Assembly (NCBI RefSeq): GCF_963675165.1 | Contig: NC_087387.1 | Span: 5,358,990 to 5,422,989 of the forward strand | Direction: 5' to 3' | Length of the DNA: 64,000 bases | DNA from: Halichondria panicea | Lineage: Eukaryota > Porifera > Demospongiae > Suberitida > Halichondriidae | Shown: positions 41,164 through 51,441 of the stretch, in pieces | Numbering within the stretch: position 1 is the first letter of the stretch | Layout of the letters: each line of letters opens with the position of its first letter | Program-made: the position numbers and the translations under genes | The notes under the pieces: generated by a model | What the model saw: only the letters and a program-made list of their open reading frames with translations | Databases searched by the model: none | Told to the model about the DNA's origin: nothing

Positions 41164-44100
41164 ATGGCTTCGAATTCAACAAGATTGAAAGTCCTTTTTC
41201 TCCTAACAATTCTGATTATTTGCAATGCCAAAGAGCAACTGATTCACGTCAAACCCGACAGCTACCCACAAAAGTGCTCCTGTTCCTACCAGTTCCCCGA
41301 ATGTCAGACTTTGTCTGAGTACGCACTCAATACAAGAAGTGACCTCCCTTCCAAGTTTATACTATCTCCTGGTCTATATTATCTTGATTCACACTTTTCG
41401 ATAAATGGTACCAGTACCGAGAGCTTCTATCTAAATGGAACTGAAAATACCACCATCTACTGTCGACAAAAACCACTTTATCGTTCAATGGTTTGACAAG
41501 TGTAACTATTCAGAATGTGGCCTTTGTTTCGTGCGGTGAAGGTGATTTGCCTGGTATCAGCTTGACCAACATCAACACAGTGAAGATGATGTACATCAGT
41601 GTAGCTAACACCACCTCTGGTGCTCTCTACATTAAAGACAGCTCAAATGTTGAGCTCACTAACCTCGTGATTACCAATAACCAAAACTCATTTGCTACGA
41701 TTGTTAGCATACAAAACTCAGGAAATACCACATTAAATGACCTCAGCATCTTCAACAACAGTATTGGAGTATATATACGAATCTGAGTGTGTCTACAGCA
41801 GCTTTCCTAATGCAGAAGAGGTAGTGTTTAGAATTGATGGTGGTTTCCTAACAGCTGAGAGTGTTGATGTGACTGATAATGTTGGACCGTTTGGTGTAAT
41901 GGCCTTGAGTAACGTTGAGGCAGTTGTGAATGGAGACTGGTCATTTGAACGAAACCTTGTCTGTCTAGGTGGTACTTTGGCCCTCAATAAAACAGAATTG
42001 CAATGTAGGGGCAATCTGTATTTTTTTGAGAATAAAGGAATCAACGAAAACAATAAATCTACTGCTGGACTTCTCTTGAACAACAGTGCCACACTTAACT
42101 TAACAGGAAACATTAAGTCAAGTGGAAATGAAGGATATAATATTATGTCAGTTCAATCAATTTCCTCACACATATCCACGATAAGAGGAGTGCTTAATCT
42201 AACGAGCAATCCGGGTGATTGTAAAGGCATCTCATTAACGAGGGATTCGAAATTGACAATTAAGGATGGAGCCCTAGTAGTTCATAACAACGTGTTTCGC
42301 CGGCAAATAATTTTGGTTGATAACTCGGAACTTTCGGTCAGTGGAATTGTATCAGTTGTTAATAATCCATCGCAAATTGTTGTGTACAATGGAAAACTAA
42401 CTCTACGTGGCGACATCCAATTTCAAGGGAACGCTATTTCAAGGGTATGCTTCACGGTCAACGATTAATATAAGCGGTAATTCCACTTTCACAAGTAACA
42501 ACATAAAAGATAATTTTAAAGGTGGTACTCTTACTGTAATACAAAGCACTTTATTAGCATACCCTGGGGGCAGCGTTATACATGTGAACTTTTACCACAT
42601 AAAAACTCTTGACGTTGAGTAAACTGCTTTAATTGACTTGAATCGAACAATAACTTCACTCACCAATAATTCAGTCCCCATGTTTACATCCGACAGCTAC
42701 TGGTTTTGCTTTTGTGAAGATGATCGAGAAAAGTGCTCTGACAGATCTCAGAATATAACTGCATTCAAAGGAGAGAGATTCTCTGTAAAAGTCAGAGCTA
42801 TCAAATTCTACGGGAGCAATATGTCAGAACCGGTACGAAGCACTTTAGAGTCTTCCCGAGAGCAAGTGGATATTGGGGATCTATCAATTACTGCCTCTCT
42901 TATCGGGAACGATGGTAGGCTACTAAGTGTTAGCGCAACGGAGTGCACCAGCATTAACTTCACGGTTAAATCTTCGGCAGACAATGAAGTAATTATTATG
43001 AATGTTGGCGAATCATTTTTTGATATGGAGAAGTCGTTGAAAGTGAATGTTAATCTAAACCCCTTTTGTCCTGATGGATTTCCATTCAATGAGAAGCGGG
43101 ACTCTTGCGTCTGTGATGAAAGCATCAAGAAATTTCTACTCAGCTGTGACGTTAACGATAAATTTCAGAAGAGAATAGAGTATCCAGCATTTTGGATGGG
43201 GCCTGCAAATGACTCCACGTATCAAGGTGCCGTAAATTGGTATGACAAATGTCCTCATCGTTTCTGTATCACAAGTGGCACATTTACTTTTTTGGATGAT
43301 GGTATTTGTGACAACAATAGGTCTGGTGTACTGTGTGGAAGCTGCAAAGGAAACACTAGTTTATTGCTCGGTAGTGATGTATGTGTGGACTGTTCAGATA
43401 ATGCATGGTTGACACTATCGGTTGTTTTTGCAGTGGCTGGAGTACTAGTGGTTGCTTTAATCTTCCTATCTCAAATGACAGTGGCTTCAGGAACTATAAA
43501 TGGACTCATCTTCTACGTCAACATTTTGAACAGCAATCAAGCTGTGTTTTTCCCAGAGGGATTTTTCCGTGGCTATACCATCTTCATATCATGGCTGAAC
43601 CTCAATTTCGGAATCGAAACATGCTTCTATGAAGGCATGAATCAGATTGCATACAGTGGACTACTATTTGTATTCCCAGTCTACATCTGGATACTAGCAG
43701 GCCTGATTGTTGTTCTATGCCGATACTCTGTATGGGTATCGAAGTTTTTCAGTACCAGCGACCCTGTAGCTGTTCTTGCTACCATAATCTTGTTGTCTTT
43801 CAACTCACTAGCTCAGAACATCATCAATATTTCTTACTATTCATCAAAAACCCTGGTAGATCTAACATGAGAACGGTAGTTTGGAGATATGACGGAAACG
43901 TTGATTATGCCTCTGGGCATCATTTGACTCTTATCATAGTCGCATCAGTGTTTCTCCTATTGCTACTGGCATACACACTTGTACTGTTCTCTGCACAAGT
44001 TTTACAGAAAAATGATTTCATCTCAAAAATTCTTCGACGGTTGAGATTTCAACCTTTCATACACGCATACCTGATCCCTTTCAAACCCAACCATCGCTAC

Positions 44101-44616
44101 TGGGCAGGATTTAGTCTCCTGATGAGAGTCATGCTACTAATTATATCAATTGCATTTGGAAAAAATCAGCATATAATCTTCTTGCTATCATTACCACTTG
44201 TATTGTTGCTATAACTATGTTCAAGGTGACTGGAGGAATATATGACAAGAGTTGGATTGACACACTGGAGATGTCCTTCTTGGTGAACCTAGGTGTGCTT
44301 GCAGCAGCTACCTCATATTCTCTGAATTCTTCAATCAACGGTCATAGAGAAATTGCCACATATAATTATATCGATTTCGATAGCACTACTAACTTTTATC
44401 GGGATCATAATTCTGCACATTTATTGGCGACTCAAGAAGCTGCCAATGGTGAAGGAGAGAATGGAAGCTTTTGCCCAAAAAATGCGAGGAATTAAATTTG
44501 CCAAAAGACAAAAACAAAAGATAACGATAATCAATCCGACTAAATTGGACGGTAAGAAGGTTTCTCGAAGTGTAATTCGAATGAGTGTTCTAAGGGAGCC
44601 ATTACTAGAAATCTAA
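41164..44616 (+). pseudogene. Copy I: inverted, mosaic and multiply broken receptor-like pseudogene
   Basis: This is the only plus-strand member. The start MASNSTRLKVLFLL is at 41164 and the family end LREPLLEI at 44616. Frame breaks are visible at about 41474 (1 nt lost in CAAAAACCAC) and about 41768 (GGAGTATATATACGAATC). There is an in-frame stop at 42620-42622, and further shifts near 43855, 44150-44215 and 44360. About 600 bp of the GGAIF repeat region is missing between about 42540 and 42560. The first 820 bp and the region 43260-43850 are near-identical to the array. The stretch 41985-43250 is much more diverged (for example LNKTELQCRGNLYFFENKG, SSADNEVIIMNVGESFFD). This suggests an old copy with its ends overwritten by gene conversion. 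Confidence 0.88.
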
Positions 44617-45630
44617 CTATACTGATAAAAATTATACGCTAAGAGTAAATTTATAGCTATGTGTTATTACGATTAGTACAGCCTGTTTTGTTAAATTTTA
44701 GCAAGTGCACATTTATCCAGTACACATGCACATAATTATTATATCATGCTTCATCATGCACGGCTATACACGAGCGCAAGCAGTGCGTGCGGTTCTTATA
44801 ATAAAGTTGACTTTATACATACGCTAGTGAAAGATTGCTATAGAAGTTAGATACACCAAGCTGCACCAATCAGATTCGCATTATTTGTGTCAAGTTTGTC
44901 TGTAGTTGATACACAAAATACGGCCTGGTATTCTATTGCATAAATGATAGTGCACATGCACAAACTGATTATAAATCTACTCTGTGCATAAGAATATGCT
45001 TGTAATAAATTGTTTTGTAGAACAGACTAATTAATGAATTCATTGTATTGCGGAAGGAGGATGTGAAGGATGTTCACACTGTCAATAATCCATATCAACA
45101 CACAACAGCTGGTCTCCCTATTTATTGCCTATAGCAATGACAGTTGTGGCTTGCCTGCAAAAACTACGACTAGTATGCATGCATGCAGGTATATATAACT
45201 TTGCTGTTTTTATTCAGTATAATTATCTGTTTCATTTCTGCTCGTATATAACTTTATGTTATGTTATCTTATGTAGCTTTGACACATCTACCGAGGCATC
45301 GCCACCCGTGCATGCAGTTCTTTCATTATGATATATTTTATGCAATGAGTGTATAGCTAGTATATAGACAGACAAGCTTAACACAAAGTAATTGCAGCTA
45401 GGTATATTTAGGCTATATAAACCTCAAATCTGGCATGCATATGATTATAGTAGCGAGATATTATAATTACCTAAGTAAATTTTTATGCTTGCACTCATGT
45501 ATATAGCAAAATGACTCAGAGTATAAGAATTATAGAAAACAATGTTTTACCTATGCTGGGAACGTGGTACACTAATAACTCTAACTAACAAGTATCTATT
45601 GACGAGTCTTGCATGCACGTATTAGTTTGC
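44617..45630. other. Spacer between the converging 3' ends of copies I and J
   Basis: About 1 kb of AT-rich sequence with no gene or repeat that I can identify with confidence. Copies I and J converge on it. Confidence 0.6.
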
Positions 45631-48600
45631 TCAGCTTTCCAGTAATGGCTCTCTTAGAACAGGCTGGTACACTGCTCTCATTTCAATTACACTTTGAGTA
45701 ACTTTCTTACTCTCAAATTTAGTCGGCTTGTTAATTGTTAGCTTTTGTTCTGGCACTTTATCCTTCAACACTGGCAGTTTCTTGAGTCGCCAGTAAATGT
45801 GCACAATTATAATCCCAATAAAAGTTAGCAGTGCTATCGAAATCGATATAAAAGTAGCGATTTCTCTATGAGAGTTGATTGAAAAATTCAGAGAATATGA
45901 GGTAGCTGCTGCAAGCACACCTAGGTTCACCAAGAAGGACATCTCCAGTGTGTCAATCCAACTCTTGTCATATATTCCTCCAGTCACCTTGAACATAGAT
46001 ATAGCAACAATACAGGCCGTAATGATAGCAAGAAGGTTTATATGCTGGTTTTCTCCAAATGCAAATATGGTTAGTAGCATGACTCTCATCAGGAGACTAA
46101 GTCCTGCCCAGTAACGATGGTTGGGTTTGAAAGGGATCAAGTATGCGTGTAGGAAGGGCTGAAGTCTCAATCGTTGAAACATTTTCGAGATAAAATTGCT
46201 TTTCTGCAAAATTTGAGCTGAAAAAAGTGCAAAGGTGTATGGTGCCAGTAGCAATAGGAGAAACACTGATGCGACTATGATAAGAGTCAAATGATCCTCT
46301 GAGGCATAATCAACACTTCCATCATATCTCCACACTCGTGTTCTATTGCTCCCTGGGTTTTTGATGGATGAATAGTAGAAAATATTGATGATATTTTGGG
46401 CTAGTGAGTTGAAAGACAACAAGATTATGGTAGCAAGAACAGCTACAGGGTCGCTGGTACTGAAAAACTTCGATACCCGTACAGAGTATCGGCATAGAAC
46501 AACAATTAGGCCTGCTAGTATCCAGATGTAGACTGGGAATACAAATAGTAGTCCAGTGTATGCAATCTGATTCATGCCGTCGTAGAAACATGTTTCAATT
46601 CCGAAATCGAGGTTCAGCCATGATATAAAGATGATATAGCCACGAAAGAATCCCTCTGGGAAAAACACAGTTTGATTGCTGTTCAAAATGTTTGCGTAGA
46701 AGATGAGTCCATTGATAGTTCCTGAAGCCACTGTGATTTGCGATAGGAAGACCAGAGCAACTACTAGTATTCCAGCCGCTGCAAAAACAACCAATAGTGC
46801 CAAGTATGCATTATCTGAACAGTCCCCACAAACATCTCCACCAAGCATTAAACTAGTGTTCATTTTGCAGCTTCCACACAGTACACCAGACCGATTGTTA
46901 ACACAAATATCATCGTTTGAAAAAGTAAAGTTTTTCTCTGTAACACAGTATCTGTTAGGACAGCTTTCATACCAACTCATTGCTCCTTGATAATTAGGTT
47001 GATTTGCTGGTGCCATCCAATAGCTTTGATATTCGATTTTCTTCAGAAAGACGTCGTCCGTTATCTCACAGCTTTGCAAATACTTACTGATTTCATTGTC
47101 GCAGACACAGCTGGCATTATCTTCGTCAAGTGGAAAACCATTTGGGCATGGCTCAAATATTACATTTAGTTCGAGTGCTTTCTCACCATCCAGAAATGAC
47201 TCGCCCACATTCAATATCAGAACTTCCATATCTGCCTTGGATTTCACAGTGAAGCTTACTTCATTACACTCTTTAGCGCTAACTCTTTGAAGCTTCCCAT
47301 CTGTAGTTAGAGAAGATGTTGTATTGTCATCAGTGTCAATCGATAATAAAGCAGACCGCAAATTCCTTCGAACTGGTTCTGACATATTAATATTCCCATA
47401 AAACTTGAGTGCTCTCACCATCACAGAAAACGGTTTTCCCTTGATTGCAAAGATGTCTATAGGAGGATCATTTCTTGCACAACCTTCTCGTGAATCGTTT
47501 TCACAGAAACAAAACCAATAGCTATCAGATGCAAGAGCAGGTACTGAATTTCCTGAAGCTATTTTAAATGTTTCTTCCAAGTCCTTCAAAGCCGGATACG
47601 TTACCTCCAAATTATCTACGATATCAAAGTTGACATGTACGACACTGCCCCCAGGGTATGCTTTGTTGTGTTGAAATGTGAGAGAAGCGTTAAGATTTCC
47701 AGGGTTGATAGGACCAAACAAACACGTGTTCAGATCATTAATACACTGAACCTGGTCGACAGATGTCCCAATAAAAATGGCACCTCCTTTTACTGCAGAA
47801 TTATTCACAAAACGGAGTTCAGTTTCATTGTAGAGTTCAAGCCGAGACATTTGATCGAGGAAAATTGCACCTCCATTTTTTGCTGAGTTGTTTTCAAATT
47901 TTCCAATTCCGCTAAACCTAACAACAGACGTGAGTATTGCAAATATTGCACCACCGTTTGCATTTTCATATCTATTTTCAAGAAACGTATAATTTCCATT
48001 CAAATTGAGGGTACTTTGTTGAATAGCAACAGCACCCTCTTTGTAGCCATCAGCAACATTGTTATGATAAAAAGTTGAGTTGCCGTTTATATCCAGATCA
48101 GACCTTAGAGTATACAGAACTCCTGCATTCATGGAAAACTCGATTTGACCATTCAAGAGAATTTTAGCAATGTAACCAATAAGAGGAGATTTTGAATTGT
48201 TGATAAACACGATATTACCATTGACTATCATTTCAGATGTATCAACTTTAATGACACGTTTACGAAGAGTGTTATTACAAGCCATTAGGGTTCCGTTGAG
48301 GATGATCAGTTTTGATCCTTCTGCTAGTGACATCACTCCAGCTCCGTGATTACCATTCAGAAGTAGAGTTGATCCCTCCATTAAAGATATATTAGAGCTC
48401 ACAGAATGAATTGATGTAATATAACCTTCGTTTGAGATTGATTCAATTGTCCCATTTATATTTACCTGACTGTTTTTGAAATATAGTCCAGCAGTGAATT
48501 TTTCATTTTCACTGATCTCCTTATTTTCAATGGAGGATAGAGTCCCCTGAAATTCAATGTTCACCTCACTCAGGAATAATGAACCACCTAGACAGACAAG

Positions 48601-49383
48601 GTTTCGTTCAAATGACCAGTCTCCATTCACAACTGCCTCAACGTTACTCAAGGCCATTACACCAAACGGTCCAACATTATCAGTCACATAAATACTCTCA
48701 GCTGTTAGGACACCACCATCGATTCTAAACACCACCTCTTCTGCATTAGGAAAGCTGCTGTAGATACACTCAGAATCATATTCTCCAATACTGTTTTTAA
48801 AGATGCTGAGGTTATTTAAACTTGTAACAGTTGAGTTTTGTATGATGACGATCGTAGCAAGTGAGTTTTTGTTAATGGTAATCGCAAGGTTAGTGAGCTC
48901 AACATTTGAGCTGTCTTTAATGTAGAGAGCACCAGAGGTGGTGTTAGCTACACTGATGTCCATCATCTTCACTGTGTTGATGTTGGTCAATCTGATACCA
49001 GGAAAATCACCTTCACCGCACGAAACAAAAACCACATTCTGAATAGTTACGCTTGTCAAACCATTGAACGATAAAGTGGCATTTTGTCGACAGTAGATGG
49101 TGGTATTTTCAGTTCCGTTTAGAGAGAAGCTCTCAGTGATGGTACCATTTAGTGAAAAGTCTGAATCGAGATAATATTTACCAGGAGTTAGTATAAAATT
49201 GGAAGGGAGGTCACTACTTGTACTGAGTGCGTACTCAGACAAAGTCTGACAGTCGGGGAACTGGTAGGAACAGGAGCACTCTTGTGGGCAGCTGTCGGGT
49301 TTGACGTGAATCAGTTGCTCTTGGGCATCGCAAATAATCAGAATTGTTAGGAGAAAAAAGACTTTCAATCTTGTTGAAGCCAT
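45631..49383 (-). CDS. Copy J: intact beta-helix/multi-TM receptor-like protein, second tail type (1250 aa)
   Basis: An intact single-exon copy starting MASTRLKVFFLLTILIICDA at 49383. It has the signal peptide, CSCSYQFPDC, a beta-helix-like ectodomain with NGGAIF and KGGAIF repeats, CFCENDSREGC, the NRSGVLCGSCKMNTS knot, the multipass domain and the short tail KDKVPEQKLTINKPTKFESKK ending LLES. It shares the VDTSEMIVNGNIVF and GQIEFSMNAG block with G and H. Its 5' flank (GTTCTAAGAGAATGG onward) is shared with pseudogene H rather than with G, so promoter and coding histories differ. It is the rightmost copy; beyond it lie unrelated intron-containing genes. Function is unknown; a cell-surface role is inferred. 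Confidence 0.91.
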   Translation of the reverse strand: MASTRLKVFFLLTILIICDAQEQLIHVKPDSCPQECSCSYQFPDCQTLSEYALSTSSDLPSNFILTPGKYYLDSDFSLNGTITESFSLNGTENTTIYCRQNATLSFNGLTSVTIQNVVFVSCGEGDFPGIRLTNINTVKMMDISVANTTSGALYIKDSSNVELTNLAITINKNSLATIVIIQNSTVTSLNNLSIFKNSIGEYDSECIYSSFPNAEEVVFRIDGGVLTAESIYVTDNVGPFGVMALSNVEAVVNGDWSFERNLVCLGGSLFLSEVNIEFQGTLSSIENKEISENEKFTAGLYFKNSQVNINGTIESISNEGYITSIHSVSSNISLMEGSTLLLNGNHGAGVMSLAEGSKLIILNGTLMACNNTLRKRVIKVDTSEMIVNGNIVFINNSKSPLIGYIAKILLNGQIEFSMNAGVLYTLRSDLDINGNSTFYHNNVADGYKEGAVAIQQSTLNLNGNYTFLENRYENANGGAIFAILTSVVRFSGIGKFENNSAKNGGAIFLDQMSRLELYNETELRFVNNSAVKGGAIFIGTSVDQVQCINDLNTCLFGPINPGNLNASLTFQHNKAYPGGSVVHVNFDIVDNLEVTYPALKDLEETFKIASGNSVPALASDSYWFCFCENDSREGCARNDPPIDIFAIKGKPFSVMVRALKFYGNINMSEPVRRNLRSALLSIDTDDNTTSSLTTDGKLQRVSAKECNEVSFTVKSKADMEVLILNVGESFLDGEKALELNVIFEPCPNGFPLDEDNASCVCDNEISKYLQSCEITDDVFLKKIEYQSYWMAPANQPNYQGAMSWYESCPNRYCVTEKNFTFSNDDICVNNRSGVLCGSCKMNTSLMLGGDVCGDCSDNAYLALLVVFAAAGILVVALVFLSQITVASGTINGLIFYANILNSNQTVFFPEGFFRGYIIFISWLNLDFGIETCFYDGMNQIAYTGLLFVFPVYIWILAGLIVVLCRYSVRVSKFFSTSDPVAVLATIILLSFNSLAQNIINIFYYSSIKNPGSNRTRVWRYDGSVDYASEDHLTLIIVASVFLLLLLAPYTFALFSAQILQKSNFISKMFQRLRLQPFLHAYLIPFKPNHRYWAGLSLLMRVMLLTIFAFGENQHINLLAIITACIVAISMFKVTGGIYDKSWIDTLEMSFLVNLGVLAAATSYSLNFSINSHREIATFISISIALLTFIGIIIVHIYWRLKKLPVLKDKVPEQKLTINKPTKFESKKVTQSVIEMRAVYQPVLREPLLES

Positions 49384-49964
49384 GTTCTAAGAGAATGGTA
49401 GAATATAAACTTGGTACTATACATGCATGTATATCACAGTCATGCAATTGCACAATGCCACACATGCATGCAGTATAGGTGTTACAATTAATTTGATATA
49501 GATCTAGCTCGATTTAATTAATAAAAAAGTTTAGATTAAATCTCATGCACTGCATTATAGGCTACAGTATGCATGAGTATATAATATACACCTTATGCAC
49601 ACGTACTGCTAGCTTGTCTGGTCTGAAGTAATAGCAGCTCACCTATATTGTAGATTTAACTATTTAGCCTGCATGATCTAGTAAGTCTAGCTATTGTAAC
49701 TGCTGATGTATAGCTTATTACACTATTTATGGGTTATGTGGGAGGCTTCCTTCATAGTTGAACAATGAATACCATTAGACCTATACCCTCTCCCACACAC
49801 ATCATGCAGAATGGAAGCTGCATCAACAACATGCATCAATCATCACTAGATCACAAGAATTAATATTGCCGTGTTTTAGTGATGTAATCAATTACAACAA
49901 ACTCAGTGAGAGCGAGAATTTGCTAGCCTAATAATAAGTTGACCCCAAAAAACCAAAAAAATTG
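49384..49964. other. 5' flank of copy J, edge of segmental duplication
   Basis: No gene. It is near-identical to the H flank at 35584-36280 apart from the palindromic insertion there. At about 49431-49441 it preserves the empty insertion site TATATCACAGTCATGC. Confidence 0.75.
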
Positions 49965-51081
49965 CTATTTTCGTCTATAATAATAGAGTCCCAGAGCTCC
50001 TACAATCCCAACAGCAATGACACCAGCTATTATTGGAGCAGCTAGAGAGTGTGTTTGTGAGACAGTCTGAACACTAGGTTGGTCCTCACTGGGGGGTCCA
50101 TTGAGGGTACCTCTTCTAGAGTGAGCTGGTGTGTCGAAGTGGAGGTCCAGGTACTGGCCATTGGGTACATCTGTGAAGAGGAAAACAGTTCAACTGACAG
50201 TGTTCAGGACATGGCCATGCTATACTAACTAATAATACAGCATAATTATTAAGTCACTGTTCACCTGAAAGCCACCTCAACATGTTAAGGTACTGTACAC
50301 CCTGATGAATTTACTTAAGGAAACTATTAATTTTAGAGGAAGGGATAAGCTAAATTAAGTCACTCGACATGTTAGGTACATCCAAGTAAACAGATGAATT
50401 AACTTAAAGGGGAACTTGAGAGGGCCTAACAGTTACATATAAGTGGTCGCATTATTTTGGGGATGCTATCAAACTGCTGTCTAAAGAGGTACACTAAAAC
50501 TCACTGGGATGCAATCCAGGCCGACCGTTGCCAGGCAACACCACCCCACCCCCCGTGAGGTCGACGCCCACCAGCCGAATTGTTGATGCATTAGAGCACA
50601 CAGACGCAACCGAACCTCTCCTACTGTATCGGAGGCTGCGCTCCTCGAAATTTATTTCTTCTTGACGAAACTGTTCTGACACCAACTTTGTTGGACTTGG
50701 ACTTAGAACATTGGAATTGAGTATTCGGTGCTGGCATTGAATTGAGCTCACTTCAATGGATCCTGCTGATAGACTTCTAGTTAGCGAGCGTTTTCGGTCA
50801 CGGGGGTTGTCATGGAGACTGTTCTGGGCGTGCTCAGTAGAGTCGGCTTCTGTGAACAACACTTCGACGCTGATTACACGCCGTAAGCGGTTTAGAGTTG
50901 GTCGTGGTTGAAAAGACTGCTGATCATGTAAACACGTTTGTGGAGGGGTTATTTGGATGATGTTGGGATGGTTCGGTAAAGGGTCATCAAAGGAATTGGC
51001 TTGATGTGTAGAAGACGGGGTTGGATCATCATACATGTTCTGTGTGTGTTGTGTGTAGCATGTAAAACTTACATAAGGCAT
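49965..51081 (-). CDS. Two exons encoding a Ser/Arg-rich region and a C-terminal membrane anchor
   Basis: The last exon is 50170-49965. A strong acceptor (TTTTCCTCTTCACAG) precedes it. It encodes VPNGQYLDLHFDTPAHSRRG and ends in a hydrophobic anchor, SLAAPIIAGVIAVGIVGALG then LYYYRRK and stop. The exon before it ends at 50505 (donor GTGAGT, phase 1). It encodes a polar Ser/Arg-rich region including RDRKRSLTRSLSAGS and SLRYSRRGSVASVCS. This exon could begin at an ATG at 51081 (giving 260 aa) or, more likely, at an acceptor at 51039 (CACACACAG before AACATG). In the second case it would be a 3' part of the Bcl-2-like gene just upstream, joined in phase 0. I cannot decide between the two. No homologue of the Ser/Arg-rich part is recognised. 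A tail-anchored membrane protein is inferred. Confidence 0.55.
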
Positions 51082-51183
51082 AATGTTGTTACAAGTACGC
51101 TATTAGATCGGAGATTGATAATTCTAAAACAGTTATGATAATCGGTATAATTATATCCACAGTTACAGCATCATTATTAGTGA

Positions 51184-51407
51184 CTATCGAAGAGCTACAT
51201 GCAAAACGGCTAAGTACGGGCACTTAAAGTTACCTCCCAAAACTGGCCATTGAATACTCAGAGTTAGCAGTTGGCGTAGCTGGTAAAAACCGTATACACA
51301 CACAACAAGTGCACTCACCAGACCAATGCTGAAGCCAGTGTCCGGATAATCCTCGTAGTCCATATGTGGTGTGGTCTCAACCTGTTCATAGCACTCCACC
51401 AACCGAC

Positions 51408-51441
<34 letters not shown>

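Noticed and set aside
1265-46990. Recurrent plus-strand frames of 60-110 codons antisense to each array copy (for example at 2094, 7130, 10723, 20588, 26464 and 46703)
   Set aside because: They are conserved only because the opposite strand encodes the conserved membrane domain. They have no independent start context and disappear where the sense gene diverges.
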